Counted from the stretch's first letter, positions 7,612 to 16,211 are shown. The stretch is 64,000 nt of DNA from Clostridia bacterium (GCA_018436095.1 JAHDMJ010000001.1:1-64000), one strand, 5' to 3'. Notes: generated by a model from the letters alone, not told the origin. Translations and numbers: made by a program.

Positions 7612-9102
7612 TTACCTGTGGCTGAGAGTTTCCAGAATCGACATGTCCACGCCCCGTTGGCGGAACCACTTGGGCATAAGGACCTTTTCCACCTCCTCGC
7701 TGACTTCGGGCGCCTTGGCGATGAGAAGATCGGCCAAAGACTGGGAGCAGTTGAGCCCGCCCATGGCTCCGTCGAAGATGATCACCTTGTCGGTGCCGGT
7801 GACTTTGTAGGCAAAGTCCATGGCGCTCTCGGTGGTTTTAGCGACGACAGAGTGGCTCATATATTCAATGTTCATGGGCTCCATGTCAAAGAGGTCGCTC
7901 TGCTCCTGGCCCACCACCACCGTGGGGATATGGTCGGAGAAGAAAGCGGAGGGGTATCCGGTCCAGGCGTAGTTGTGCACGCACATTTTAATGGCCGGGT
8001 TCAGCGGCGGGATTTCTCCCAGCAGGGGAGTCCCGTCTTTTTTGTAAAAGGCTTCGGTATACCAGGTATAGGGCGGCAGGGGAGTCCCCTCCATGTCATA
8101 CAGGTCCTGGTTGGCGCCGGCAAAGTTGGCGTAGATCACCCCGGCAGAAAACACATAGGGAACGGGGCAGGGAAAATCCAGCACAGCGATGCACTCGCCG
8201 ATTTTGCCAAACAGAGTCATCACCTTGCCGTATAGCTGGCAACCGATAAAGGTGGCCCGGTCGTTGACAGCGTAAAGATCGTTGTCGGCATCCACGCCGA
8301 TGACACCGTGAGGCCCCACGTTAAGGAAGGAGGCAAAGGCAAACTTATTCTGCACGAACTCCGACTCAAAGATGGCCCGGGCCGTAAAGTTGGCCGCCCG
8401 GGGCCCCAGGTTTTGGTGGTAGGTGGAGCGAGTCTCGATCCGGGCATAGGACATGCCGAAGGGCTTTACCGCCTTATCCACCTGGCGATGAAAGTGGACC
8501 TCCCGCACGTCGGTGTGGTGGCAGTGGACGATCCAGTCAGCGTCGTAAACCGATTTGATGCCGTAGAGGGTGCCCACCTCAGTCTCGATGGCAATACCCT
8601 CGTCAATGGGGGCGACGCCTTTGGTTTTTCCCTGGCCGAAGCATTCCTCCAGTCCGTAGCGCTTGATGTATTCCTCCGTCTCCCGGAAGCGCATGCCCAC
8701 TCCCGCACGCAGGCGGATGTTTTTACAGCCCGTCTTTTCAAGGATGGCTTCCCGGGTAGCCTTGAGCAGGATGGCGTAGGGTTGCCCTCCCAACAGGGTG
8801 AATCCATGGTGGGAGGCCAACAGGTTGACCGAATGATTGGGCTGGATAAAGCTCATATCTACCTTGCGCAGCTCTTCCATCGCCACTTCATAGAGTCGCT
8901 CCAGGGCGCCGGACCCGCCGGGAAAGAGAACGGGAGGCAGCTCGGGAAAGAGTTCCGACAGTTGCAGGGAGCACATGCCCGGCAGCTCCGCTACTCTTTT
9001 TTTCACCAACGCAGGATCGATGCCGTATTGGGAGGGCTTGGGACCGATGGGCAAAATGGGAGAGTGCTTTATCCCTTGGTTTATCATCATTTGGCTAGTC
9101 AT
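7612..9102 (-). CDS. Unrecognised 496-residue protein, possibly LarA/DUF2088-related
   Basis: I do not recognise this protein with certainty. No signal peptide or membrane segment is evident, so it is probably cytosolic. A weak resemblance to the LarA (nickel lactate racemase) superfamily can be seen: a segment AGVGMRFRETEEYIKRYGLE (about 133-152) where LarA has its A-x-G-x-HR-x-T-x-E helix, and VGTLYGIKSVYDADWIVHCH (177-196) where LarA has GT-x-V-x-N-x-x-V-x-EAD. A cluster of His at 193, 195, 196, 203 and 205 could bind metal. Start ATG 9102 follows AAGGAGG. It sits mid-operon between the ferredoxin and the permease, a position expected for the substrate-specific enzyme. Function unknown. 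Confidence 0.6.
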   Translation of the reverse strand: MTSQMMINQGIKHSPILPIGPKPSQYGIDPALVKKRVAELPGMCSLQLSELFPELPPVLFPGGSGALERLYEVAMEELRKVDMSFIQPNHSVNLLASHHGFTLLGGQPYAILLKATREAILEKTGCKNIRLRAGVGMRFRETEEYIKRYGLEECFGQGKTKGVAPIDEGIAIETEVGTLYGIKSVYDADWIVHCHHTDVREVHFHRQVDKAVKPFGMSYARIETRSTYHQNLGPRAANFTARAIFESEFVQNKFAFASFLNVGPHGVIGVDADNDLYAVNDRATFIGCQLYGKVMTLFGKIGECIAVLDFPCPVPYVFSAGVIYANFAGANQDLYDMEGTPLPPYTWYTEAFYKKDGTPLLGEIPPLNPAIKMCVHNYAWTGYPSAFFSDHIPTVVVGQEQSDLFDMEPMNIEYMSHSVVAKTTESAMDFAYKVTGTDKVIIFDGAMGGLNCSQSLADLLIAKAPEVSEEVEKVLMPKWFRQRGVDMSILETLSHR

Positions 9103-9119
9103 TGTTTGCGCCTCCTTTC

Positions 9120-9728
9120 TTATTGCGCCGGGTCGATAGCGGCGATCTGCTCCAGTAACGCTTTGTCCTCTTCAAAGTAGAAACCCCGGCTGCCATACTT
9201 GTTTTTTACCTCTTGGGGCAGGGTCCAGGCAGTCACCGTCTGGCCGTACCACTGCCAGCCGTTGAGGTCGGGCTTCAGAGGGATGCCGGCGGCAGCCAGC
9301 AGGCGCAGGATGGGCTGGATGCACTCGATACTGCAGCCGGTGCGGATGCCGGTGCGGGACGAAATCTTGTCCGGAGTATCGCAGCCCTCGAGAATGGCGG
9401 CCGCCACCTCTTCCGCCCGAACGCTCACACAGTAGCAAAGCACCTGTTCTGGGTTAAAGTGCGCCTTGGCGCAAAGCTCCTTGATCTCACCCGGATCAAA
9501 TCGGCTCACATCCACACCCACGGTAAAGGGCTCCGCCCGTTTTACCATGGTGATTGCATGGACAGGGCAGCGGTCGGCGCAGTTGGCACAGCCCCGGCAG
9601 TCCGGCTCGGACACTTGGGATTTCCGGTCGCTGACCTTGACGGCATACACAGGACAAACCTTCTCGCATATTTTACAGCCTGTGCAGATATTGGGATCCA
9701 CCTTTGCCAGAATAGTCACCCGTTTCAT
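9120..9728 (-). CDS. Ferredoxin-type protein: 2x[4Fe-4S] plus BFD-like [2Fe-2S] domain
   Basis: A 202-residue iron-sulfur protein. The N-terminal part has two clusters, CTGCKICEKVCPVYAV (about 18-33) and CRGCANCADRCPVHAI (about 44-59). A second domain (about 95-150) has the CxC...CxxxxC pattern (VLCYCVSV and TGCSIECIQ), resembling bacterioferritin-associated ferredoxin/NifU-middle domains that bind [2Fe-2S]. The C-terminus (LNGWQWYGQTVTAWTLP) is not recognised. It would carry electrons to or from an enzyme of the operon, but no flavin or molybdenum redox enzyme is encoded beside it. ATG at 9728 follows GGGAGAGAA. Confidence 0.85.
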   Translation of the reverse strand: MKRVTILAKVDPNICTGCKICEKVCPVYAVKVSDRKSQVSEPDCRGCANCADRCPVHAITMVKRAEPFTVGVDVSRFDPGEIKELCAKAHFNPEQVLCYCVSVRAEEVAAAILEGCDTPDKISSRTGIRTGCSIECIQPILRLLAAAGIPLKPDLNGWQWYGQTVTAWTLPQEVKNKYGSRGFYFEEDKALLEQIAAIDPAQ

Positions 9729-9784
9729 TCTTTTCTCTCCCTTCTCTTCTATGGTTTCCCAAATTGGGGACTCACAAAATGAGG

Positions 9785-10810
9785 TTACCGGACTGCTCCC
9801 TGCCGGGCCAAGGCATGGGCCACATCGATGATCATATCCTCCTGGCCGCCTACCATCCCTCGATTACCCAGTTCCACCAAAATATCCCTGGGATTGAGTT
9901 TGAACTTTTCGGCAGCCCGGTAGGTATGTAAAAGAAAGCTGGAGTATACCCCTGCGTAACCCAGCATCAGGGAGGCGCTTTTGATGATCTGGGGCCGCTG
10001 CATCATCGGCTCCACCACATTTTCCGCCAAATCCATATAGTCGTAAAAATCCAGGCCGGTGGAGTAGCCCAACCGCTTCAGAACCCCGGCCATCACCTCG
10101 GCTTGGGTATTGCCGGCGCCGGCGCCCAAGCCTCTGCAGGTAACATCGATATAATCGGCGCCGCACTCCACGGCGGCAAGGGAATTGGCCACCGCCAGGC
10201 TAAGGTTGTTGTGGGCGTGGAAGCCTACCGGAATGGGCAGGTGCTCCACTAACAGGGAAACCCGGGCCCTTACATCCTCGGGGGTCATGTATCCCGCTGA
10301 ATCGGCAAGGTTGACATAGGTCGCCCCGGCCTCCACAAAAATTTTGGCCTGCTCCAGGATCTTTTCCGGCGGGGCCATGTGGGTCAGCATCAAAAAGCCC
10401 ACGGGTACCATCCCCAGCTTTTGAGCCGCCTGCAAATGCTGAATGGCAATATCCGCCTCGGTGACATGGGTGGCTACCCGCACCATCTGGGCGCCGTTTT
10501 CGTGGGCCTCTTGCAGATCCTCGATGGTGCCCACACCGGGCAGCAGCAACACCGCCAGCTTGGCGTTTTTTATGCTGCGGCTGGCCGTCTTGATCAGCTC
10601 CATTTCCGGCATTTTATTGAATCCGTAATTGATGGAGGAGCCGGCCAGCCCGTCGCCGTGGGAGATCTCGATGATATCCACTCCTGCTTTATCCAGGCCG
10701 CTGGAAACGGCGGTAACCTGTTCGGTGGTAAAGCTGTGGCTTACGGCGTGGCTGCCATCCCGCAAGGTGGTATCCACAATATGTATTTTTCTGTTTTTAT
10801 CTAAGGACAT
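9785..10810 (-). CDS. mhpE: 4-hydroxy-2-oxovalerate aldolase
   Basis: Class II pyruvate aldolase cleaving 4-hydroxy-2-oxopentanoate to pyruvate and acetaldehyde. The DRE-TIM metallolyase entry [19 protein letters not shown] (residues 8-26) and the metal-binding [15 protein letters not shown] (about 195-209) are intact; length 341 is normal. ATG 10810 follows GGGAGGAAATAATC and overlaps the last codons of the dehydrogenase gene by 14 bases. In the family this enzyme forms a channelling complex with the acylating acetaldehyde dehydrogenase encoded immediately upstream, so acetaldehyde is passed directly. Manganese is the usual metal. Confidence 0.95.
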   Translation of the reverse strand: MSLDKNRKIHIVDTTLRDGSHAVSHSFTTEQVTAVSSGLDKAGVDIIEISHGDGLAGSSINYGFNKMPEMELIKTASRSIKNAKLAVLLLPGVGTIEDLQEAHENGAQMVRVATHVTEADIAIQHLQAAQKLGMVPVGFLMLTHMAPPEKILEQAKIFVEAGATYVNLADSAGYMTPEDVRARVSLLVEHLPIPVGFHAHNNLSLAVANSLAAVECGADYIDVTCRGLGAGAGNTQAEVMAGVLKRLGYSTGLDFYDYMDLAENVVEPMMQRPQIIKSASLMLGYAGVYSSFLLHTYRAAEKFKLNPRDILVELGNRGMVGGQEDMIIDVAHALARQGAVR

Positions 10811-11687
10811 GATTATTTCCTCCCTCAAGCAGCTTGGCCGCAACCCTCTCGGCACCGGCTACGGCAGCCGCATTGATAATGTCCAGGTTGCCGGAATATT
10901 TGGGCAAAAAGTCCCCTGCTCCCTCCACCTGTACAATAACCGTCACCTTGTTGCCGTCCACTATGGGAGGAACCCGCAGAGAGTAGCCGGGAACATAAGC
11001 CTGCACCTCTGCCACGATTTGGTTGACCGCATCAACAATGGCCTTTTCATCGGGATGATTAACAATGGCATAAATGGTGTTGGACATCATCAGCGGGGGA
11101 TCGGCCGGGTTGAGAACGATGATGGCCTTGGAGCGTTCGGCGCCGCCCACTGTTTTCAAGGCCTTTGCCGTGGTCTGAGTAAACTCGTCGATGTTGGCCC
11201 GGGTCCCCGGGCCGGCGCTTTTAGAGGAAATGCAGGCCACGATCTCGGTGTACTCGCAGTCCGCCACCCGGTTGATGGCGTAGGCAATGGGGATGGTAGC
11301 CTGGCCGCCGCAAGTCACCATGTTGTAATTGTCGGTGTTCAGCTCGGTAAGATGATCCAGATTGACACAGGGGATCACAAAGGGGCCTACCGCCGCCGGG
11401 GTCATGTCAAATACGATCTTGCCGGCTTCCTTTAAGACCGGCGCATGCTTCATATGGGCAGAAGCGCTGGTGGCGTCGAAGACAATGCCAATCTCCTTAT
11501 CCTGGGCCACCGCCAGGACACCCTCGATGGAGGTGTGAAAACCCAGGGCGGCGGCCCGCTTGATCCCTTCGGATTCCACGATGCCGGTCATGGTTTTCAT
11601 CTCGAGATTTTGGCTGCCCATCACCTTGTACATCAGGTCGGTACCGATATTTCCCGGTCCAATGATGCCAACTTTGATTTTTTCCAT
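10797..11687 (-). CDS. mhpF: Acetaldehyde dehydrogenase (acylating)
   Basis: NAD-dependent oxidation of acetaldehyde plus CoA to acetyl-CoA. Rossmann motif [18 protein letters not shown] (residues 6-23), the family segment [13 protein letters not shown], and the catalytic Cys in [18 protein letters not shown] are all present. Length 296 is typical for the BphJ/DmpF/MhpF type. It overlaps the aldolase gene by 14 bases, consistent with the known two-enzyme complex. Gives the pathway its acetyl-CoA output. Confidence 0.95.
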   Translation of the reverse strand: MEKIKVGIIGPGNIGTDLMYKVMGSQNLEMKTMTGIVESEGIKRAAALGFHTSIEGVLAVAQDKEIGIVFDATSASAHMKHAPVLKEAGKIVFDMTPAAVGPFVIPCVNLDHLTELNTDNYNMVTCGGQATIPIAYAINRVADCEYTEIVACISSKSAGPGTRANIDEFTQTTAKALKTVGGAERSKAIIVLNPADPPLMMSNTIYAIVNHPDEKAIVDAVNQIVAEVQAYVPGYSLRVPPIVDGNKVTVIVQVEGAGDFLPKYSGNLDIINAAAVAGAERVAAKLLEGGNNHVLR

Positions 11688-11755
11688 GCTAGTCTCCTTA
11701 CTTATGATTGTTTTGATGGTATCAAGGCGGCGGAGCGCCGATCTTCCGAAGGACC

Positions 11756-12532
11756 CTAATCGGTAAAGCGAACCGATACGCTGCCCATTCCCTGGAAGCT
11801 GACGGTAAAGATATCCCCCGCCTTGGCCGGCAAAGCAGCGGTGACCGCTCCTGCCATAACGATGGAGCCGGCCGCCAGCTCGATACCGAAAGCGCCCAGC
11901 TTATTGGCCAGCCAGGCCACGGCAGCAGCGGGATTTCCCCACACCTCCGCTGTAGTCCCCGAGGAAATCAACTCTCCGTTCTGTTCCAGGGTCATGCCGG
12001 TGAGGCGCATATCCACATTGCCGATGGGCGCCATCCTCCCCCCCAGCACAAAGCGGGCCGATGAGCCGTTGTCGGCAATAGTGTCGGCCAGGCTGATCTT
12101 CCAGTCCCTGATCCGGGAATCCACGATCTCAATGGCGGGGGTGACCCAAGCGGTTGCGTTGTACACGTCAGCCACAGTAACACCGGGGCCTTTGAGCCCC
12201 TTGTTCAGGCAAAAGGCCAGCTCTCCCTCCACCTTGGGCTGGATCAGCTCCGCCATGGAGCAGCTGTCCCTTTCCAGAATCAGCATGTTTTCAAAGAGAT
12301 GCCCGTAGTCCGGCTCCCCTACCTTCAGCAGCTTTTGCATGGCCCCGCTGGTCAGGCCGATCTTCATACCGATAACAACTTCCCCTTGCTCCTTCCGCCG
12401 CCGGACATTCTCCAGCTGCACTGCGTAGGCATCCTCTACGGTCATGCCGGAATTGGACTGGGTGAGCCTATCGATCTGGTATCTTCCTTGCTCCGCCTCC
12501 CAAAGAAACTGAGCCGCTTTTTTGTGATCCAT
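11756..12532 (-). CDS. mhpD: 2-oxopent-4-enoate hydratase family protein
   Basis: Fumarylacetoacetase-fold hydratase adding water to 2-hydroxypenta-2,4-dienoate to give 4-hydroxy-2-oxovalerate. Characteristic stretches: [28 protein letters not shown], the metal-binding VEGELAFCL and [11 protein letters not shown]. The length (258 residues) fits. The related 4-oxalocrotonate decarboxylase has the same fold, and sequence alone does not fully separate them. The start [10 protein letters not shown] at 12532 follows GGAAGGGAAAGA; an ATG at 12553 overlapping the previous stop as ATGA is an alternative. Confidence 0.88.
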   Translation of the reverse strand: MDHKKAAQFLWEAEQGRYQIDRLTQSNSGMTVEDAYAVQLENVRRRKEQGEVVIGMKIGLTSGAMQKLLKVGEPDYGHLFENMLILERDSCSMAELIQPKVEGELAFCLNKGLKGPGVTVADVYNATAWVTPAIEIVDSRIRDWKISLADTIADNGSSARFVLGGRMAPIGNVDMRLTGMTLEQNGELISSGTTAEVWGNPAAAVAWLANKLGAFGIELAAGSIVMAGAVTAALPAKAGDIFTVSFQGMGSVSVRFTD

Positions 12533-12549
12533 TCTTTCCCTTCCTTTCG

Positions 12550-13488
12550 TCATTTAGTGTTGGGACCATGGGGGTGCCCATGGCCCTGAGAATGAAAGTG
12601 GTGATGCCTCAGGCCCTTTTGTCTCCATTTGTCGGCCAGCACAGCCGCCAACCGATCCGCCAGAAACTCCTTGCTCCAGCCCTCCCCCAGACCCTGCAGC
12701 AGCAATGGGGCCGCCGCCACTACCTCATCGTGGGGCCCGGGCAGCGCCACCATCAGGCTAGGCCCCTCCTGGCCCACACCGATCCTTACTCCATCCTTGA
12801 CATGGCGTCCGGTGCCTTGCTGGAACTTTACGATATAGGGTGTGGACGCCCCAGGGTCCAGCCGGCAGATGCCCTCCACCGTGTGGTCCTTATCCTCGGC
12901 TCCCACCCCTCCGGTGGTGAGAATCAGCCCGTATCCCCGGGAAAGGGCCTCGTCCAGCTTATGAAAGACATCCTCGGGGGTATCCTCGATGACCTCACCC
13001 ACGGTGACGGAATAACCCTGCTCCTCCAGCCGGGCCTTGAGAAAAGGGGTATTGGTGTCCTCGATCAGTCCCTGCCGCAGCTCAAAGCCAGTGGGAAAAA
13101 CAATGGCCCGCCGGGAAAGGCGGCTGCGGATATCGGTGGTCATATCGCCCACCTTTTTCAACACCTCCCCGGGGTTTTCCACCCCTGCGCAGATCAGCCC
13201 CAAAATGCCGTTAGAATGGATGTAGGAGCTTTCGGTCAGGCGGACGCCGGGCAGAGCGGCCAAGGCCTGCAAAATGGCCTCTTCCTTGCCCATGATGTTT
13301 TCCATGGGCACATCCTTGGCCAGTACGTCAAAGGTGATGTGGTTAGGGCGCACATCCACCACCAGAACCTTTCCCCGCTCCAACCCCAGCACATCAGCCA
13401 CCTGGTGGGCCATATGGGTGAGATTGGCGTTTTCCAGCCGGATCTCGTTGACCCAAAGTTCGGTTTTTTCCAGCAGATTCAGTCCCAT
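12550..13488 (-). CDS. MoaB/CinA-type molybdopterin-binding-domain protein with His-rich tail
   Basis: A 312-residue protein. The second half (about 130-290) is a MoCF-biosynthesis/CinA-like domain: IFPTGFELRQGLIEDTNTP-like start, LILTTGGVGAEDKDHTVEGI and VALPGPHDEV motifs. The first half (about 1-120, VNEIRLENANLTHMAHQVAD onward) is not recognised. The C-terminus is strikingly His-rich (HHHFHSQGHGHPHGP), suggesting metal binding. ATG 13488 follows GGAGGGG and overlaps the NadC-like gene by ten bases. Homologous domains bind molybdopterin or act as nucleotide pyrophosphatases/deamidases; the role in this operon is unknown. Confidence 0.75.
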   Translation of the reverse strand: MGLNLLEKTELWVNEIRLENANLTHMAHQVADVLGLERGKVLVVDVRPNHITFDVLAKDVPMENIMGKEEAILQALAALPGVRLTESSYIHSNGILGLICAGVENPGEVLKKVGDMTTDIRSRLSRRAIVFPTGFELRQGLIEDTNTPFLKARLEEQGYSVTVGEVIEDTPEDVFHKLDEALSRGYGLILTTGGVGAEDKDHTVEGICRLDPGASTPYIVKFQQGTGRHVKDGVRIGVGQEGPSLMVALPGPHDEVVAAAPLLLQGLGEGWSKEFLADRLAAVLADKWRQKGLRHHHFHSQGHGHPHGPNTK

Positions 13489-14297
13489 GTTTTCCCCTCC
13501 TCCCCGACTACATCTAATTTCATGTCCAGAAGTTGGGCGTCTACGATTTCCTTGCCGATGCAAAGCAGGTCGATGTCCCGTTGGGTCAAAGCAGGAATAT
13601 CGGTCAGCTTCACATTTCCCGAAAAGGCCACCTTGACCTGTGAACGGGCCCCCATGCTCTCAAGACAGCCTATACAGCGGTCCAGATCCTCCAGCTTGCC
13701 GGTGTCCACCATCAGGATTCCCGCACCGCCCTGAACGGCCTGAACAGTCTGTTCCATCACGTCCCCGTCCTCGCTGCGGATCTGGATCACCCTGGTATAT
13801 CCTTTAAAAGGCCGGCAGGCCGCAAGGGCCAAGGAAATGGAGCCCAACATCCGGATATAATTTTTGTCCAGATAGATCATCGGAGTATCGCAAATCCGGA
13901 AGGAAACGCCTCCCGCCATCACAGCCTGGCGGACCACCGATTTCAGCTCCGGCGGCATCTTCTTCCAAGAACCGCAGATCACCCTTGTTTTTCCATCTGC
14001 CAGCAAGACAGCGGTATTGGCTGCAGTGGCGATGCCGCTGGCCTTGGCCAGGGTACCGATGACGCTTTCCTCCGCCATGGCCATTTCTTTGGGGGGAGCC
14101 ACGATATGACCGATCCGCTCGTTATGGCCGATGCTGTCCCCCTCCTGCTTGCAGAGCTCCAGCGCTACCCCCAACTCAGCCGCCTGGGCCTTTGCCGCCT
14201 GGACGCCGGAAAGAATCCCCGCCCGCTCTGCAACCAGTACTGCTCGAAACTTTTTTTGGCAAACATCTTGAAACAGGACGTCTCTGATATCCTCCAT
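13479..14297 (-). CDS. NadC/ModD-like phosphoribosyltransferase-fold protein with altered active site
   Basis: A 272-residue protein with the fold of quinolinate phosphoribosyltransferase (NadC) or ModD: an N-terminal sandwich domain with GDSIGHNERIGHIV and LAKASGIATAANTAV, then a barrel with IQIRSEDGDVMEQTVQAV and GGAGILMVDTG, ending IDLLCIGKEI. Residues that bind quinolinate and PRPP in NadC are changed: the RKT motif reads WKK (GSWKKMPPEL), the HR motif reads FR (GGVSFRICD), and KDNH reads DKNY. It is the first structural gene after the regulator. A function in NAD synthesis is unlikely; it may act on an operon intermediate. ATG follows AAAGGAGGGG. Confidence 0.7.
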   Translation of the reverse strand: MEDIRDVLFQDVCQKKFRAVLVAERAGILSGVQAAKAQAAELGVALELCKQEGDSIGHNERIGHIVAPPKEMAMAEESVIGTLAKASGIATAANTAVLLADGKTRVICGSWKKMPPELKSVVRQAVMAGGVSFRICDTPMIYLDKNYIRMLGSISLALAACRPFKGYTRVIQIRSEDGDVMEQTVQAVQGGAGILMVDTGKLEDLDRCIGCLESMGARSQVKVAFSGNVKLTDIPALTQRDIDLLCIGKEIVDAQLLDMKLDVVGEEGKTWD

Positions 14298-14351
14298 AAA
14301 CCCCTCCTTTTCGATAATACCGAACAGCGTTCATATCAATTGCTATTTTTA

Positions 14352-14372
14352 AAGGGAACGGTTCGTTCCCTT
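14352..14372. promoter_or_regulatory. Palindrome between iclR-type gene and catabolic operon
   Basis: Perfect inverted repeat AAGGGAACG-GTT-CGTTCCCTT in the 90-bp gap between the regulator and the first structural gene. It has the size of an IclR-family operator. It could also act as a weak attenuator, since no proper T run follows. Confidence 0.5.
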
Positions 14373-14387
14373 CAAACAGCTTTTGAT

Positions 14388-15164
14388 TTAGTCCTCTATA
14401 TATCCCAGGCGCTCGGAAATCTGCCGGGCGTAATACAAAACGTCCCGGGCGGTCTCCTCCCATTGAATATCCCAAAGGCGGCCATAGGGAAAAGAAACGG
14501 ACAAAGCCATCTGCGGCTGGCGGCGGTGATTGAAAATTGGCGCCGCAATGCAGTGTAACCCCGGCTCGATCTCCTCGTCGTCCACGGCATAACCTTTCTG
14601 CCGGACGGTCTCCAACTCCTGGAGCAGCTTCTCCCGGCTGGTTATGGTACGGTCAGTCATCTTTTTCAGAGGGCGGCTGAACACAAACTTTTCCAAATAA
14701 TCCTGGGGCAAAAAAGCCAGGATCGCCTTCCCTACTCCGGTGCAGTGCATGGGGGCGCGCTTGCCGATCTGTGAATAAACCACAACCGAACTGGTGTCAT
14801 CTACCTTATCGATGTAGATGATCTCTCCCTCCGAGGGGACCGCCAAATGAACGGTGGTACGGTATTTATCTGCCAGCATACGACACCAGGGATGGGCTTC
14901 CCGTCGAATATCCATTCTCCCCCGGACTACGTTGCCCAGCTCAAAGAGCTTAAGGCCCAGACGATATTTTTTATTCTCACTCTGCTCCAGATAGCCAAAA
15001 ACAGCCAGGGTATTGACCAGGCCATAAACAGTACTTTTGGAAAGTCCCATCTGTTCAGACAGTTCTGAAATCCCAAGCTCCGTGCAGTCCTCAAAGCATT
15101 TTATGATTGTCAGCGCTCTGGCAACGGACTGTATAGTAGTTCCGGGTCTTTGCTCTATTGTCAT
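14388..15164 (-). CDS. IclR-family transcriptional regulator
   Basis: A 258-residue regulator with an N-terminal winged helix-turn-helix (about 12-70: ALTIIKCFEDCTELGISELS, then LSKSTVYGLVNTLAVFGYL) and a C-terminal IclR effector domain (about 80-250, including TVHLAVPSEGEIIYIDKVD and APIFNHRRQPQMALSVSFP). IclR proteins sense small carboxylates and commonly control adjacent aromatic-catabolic genes. It is the first gene of the minus-strand cluster, with its own sigma-A promoter, and is followed after 90 bp by the structural genes. The effector is unknown. Confidence 0.92.
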   Translation of the reverse strand: MTIEQRPGTTIQSVARALTIIKCFEDCTELGISELSEQMGLSKSTVYGLVNTLAVFGYLEQSENKKYRLGLKLFELGNVVRGRMDIRREAHPWCRMLADKYRTTVHLAVPSEGEIIYIDKVDDTSSVVVYSQIGKRAPMHCTGVGKAILAFLPQDYLEKFVFSRPLKKMTDRTITSREKLLQELETVRQKGYAVDDEEIEPGLHCIAAPIFNHRRQPQMALSVSFPYGRLWDIQWEETARDVLYYARQISERLGYIED

Positions 15165-15196
15165 GCCGGTACCCGACCTTTCTTTATCTATTTTTT

Positions 15197-15225
15197 AGTA
15201 TAACTCAGCGGTTTTCCTCTGTCAA
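15197..15225 (-). promoter_or_regulatory. Sigma-A promoter of the IclR-type gene
   Basis: On the minus strand TTGACA, a 17-base spacer and TATACT. The expected transcription start is near 15190, 26 bases before the ATG at 15164. Confidence 0.85.
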
Positions 15226-15340
15226 CAGTATAGCCGAATAACGTTTGGTAATGTTGAACACTTTTTAGGTTTTCATCTTAGCATAAAAGCCCAGTGACTT
15301 GCTCCGCTCCCCGTCACCTTCAACCCTAAAGGAGCCAGCA

Positions 15341-15715
15341 GACAAAATTGCAGGTTTAAAGTGGGCCGTTTCTCTATGGCGGTGGCAAATTCCATGCAAT
15401 AGTGTTTCTCCTTACAATGGAAAGAGATGGACACATCACCTCTCCATTGTAAGGGGGTGGCTGACTTATTATAGGTCCCCCTCTGTGCAAAATTGCAAGT
15501 TTGTCTTCGTCTAGAGATCCTATCAGAGGAAATGTTAGGAAGCTTAAGCATTTTTTGCAGTTTGGTAGTGAATTCATTTCCGCCAGGGCACTAGATACAG
15601 TCAAGGTATAGGTTTCTACTTGTTTTTTGCGCCGCCATAACTCTAAGGGGTGTCTACAAACTTGCATTTTTGCTCAACTGGCGCCCTTACTGGATACAAA
15701 CCTGCATTTTTGCAC
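15341..15715. repeat. Inverted array of 41-bp-phased repeats, locus 1
   Basis: The 700-bp gap between the regulator and the tRNAs has no credible gene. It holds forward cores GACAAAATTGCAGGTTT (15341) and GTGCAAAATTGCAAGTTTGT (15485) and reverse cores ACAAACTTGCATTTTTGCTC (15656) and ACAAACCTGCATTTTTGCAC (15696), the last two 40 bp apart. A separate 12-bp inverted repeat CCTTACAATGGA / TCCATTGTAAGG (15410-15454) lies inside. The same repeat family occurs near 29.3, 42.7 and 60.9 kb. Confidence 0.75.
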
Positions 15716-15818
15716 AGAGAGGACAAAACCTGCTATCACGCCGGGGCGGGCAAACCTTCCCCATAGGCCGGCTTTGCTACTCCTTTTGTCCGCCCGTTCA
15801 TGCCCCTGCCTTGGCAAC

Positions 15819-15867
15819 AAAAAAGATTTGGGATGTATTCTCTCACAAGAATACATCCCAAATCTTT
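15819..15867 (-). terminator. Terminator of the tRNA pair
   Basis: A perfect 19-bp stem (15822-15840 with 15849-15867, eight-base loop) ending in a run of T residues on the minus strand, three bases after the tRNA-Met 3' end. Confidence 0.92.
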
Positions 15868-15870
15868 CAA

Positions 15871-15944
15871 TAGCGGCGCAGGGACTTGAACCCCGGACAC
15901 TGCGGGTATGAACCGCATGCTCTAGCCAGCTGAGCTACGCCGCC
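15871..15944 (-). tRNA. tRNA-Met (CAT), elongator type
   Basis: Cloverleaf on the minus strand: acceptor GGCGGCG, D arm GCTCAGCTGGCTAGAGC, anticodon stem TGCGG with loop TTCATAC (anticodon CAT), T arm CCGGGGTTCAAGTCCCTG. The 1-72 pair is G-T. The acceptor end differs from the initiator tRNA at 31.7 kb, so this is the elongator; an Ile2 identity cannot be excluded by sequence alone. Confidence 0.93.
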
Positions 15945-15953
15945 ATAAGCTGG

Positions 15954-16026
15954 AGCTGCTGACCAGGATTGAACTGGTGACCTTATCCTTACCAAGGATA
16001 CGCTCTACCGACTGAGCTACAGCAGC
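15954..16026 (-). tRNA. tRNA-Thr (GGT)
   Basis: Minus-strand cloverleaf with acceptor GCTGCTG / CAGCAGC, D arm GCTCAGTCGGTAGAGC, anticodon stem TATCC / GGATA with loop TTGGTAA (anticodon GGT) and T arm ACCAGTTCAATCCTGGT. Nine bases upstream of tRNA-Met and probably co-transcribed. Confidence 0.95.
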
Positions 16027-16182
16027 ATGTTTGAAACTTACTTTTCAGATACTACCACAGATCGAAAGCAATTTCAACTATAAATTTATGTCTCTTACCG
16101 ATAATTTTATTTTTCTTGTTTTTTATCCAATTCCTTCCTGGATATGCTTCCTGTACACGGCAGCAGAAGCCGCCCCGAAAGC

Positions 16183-16211
16183 TTGACAGTGTATTTTACA
16201 GCGGCTAAGAT
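16183..16211 (+). promoter_or_regulatory. Sigma-A promoter for the 16279 gene
   Basis: TTGACA at 16183, 17-base spacer, TAAGAT at 16206. Start of transcription expected near 16218, about 60 bases before the ATG. Confidence 0.7.

Noticed and set aside
8308-9180. 290-codon plus-strand frame opposite the 496-residue gene
   Set aside because: It is the mirror of a GC-rich coding sequence; the minus-strand frame has a good ribosome site, operon context and normal composition.
12568-13734. 388-codon plus-strand frame
   Set aside because: Antisense to the MoaB-like and NadC-like genes; no start signal or recognisable protein.
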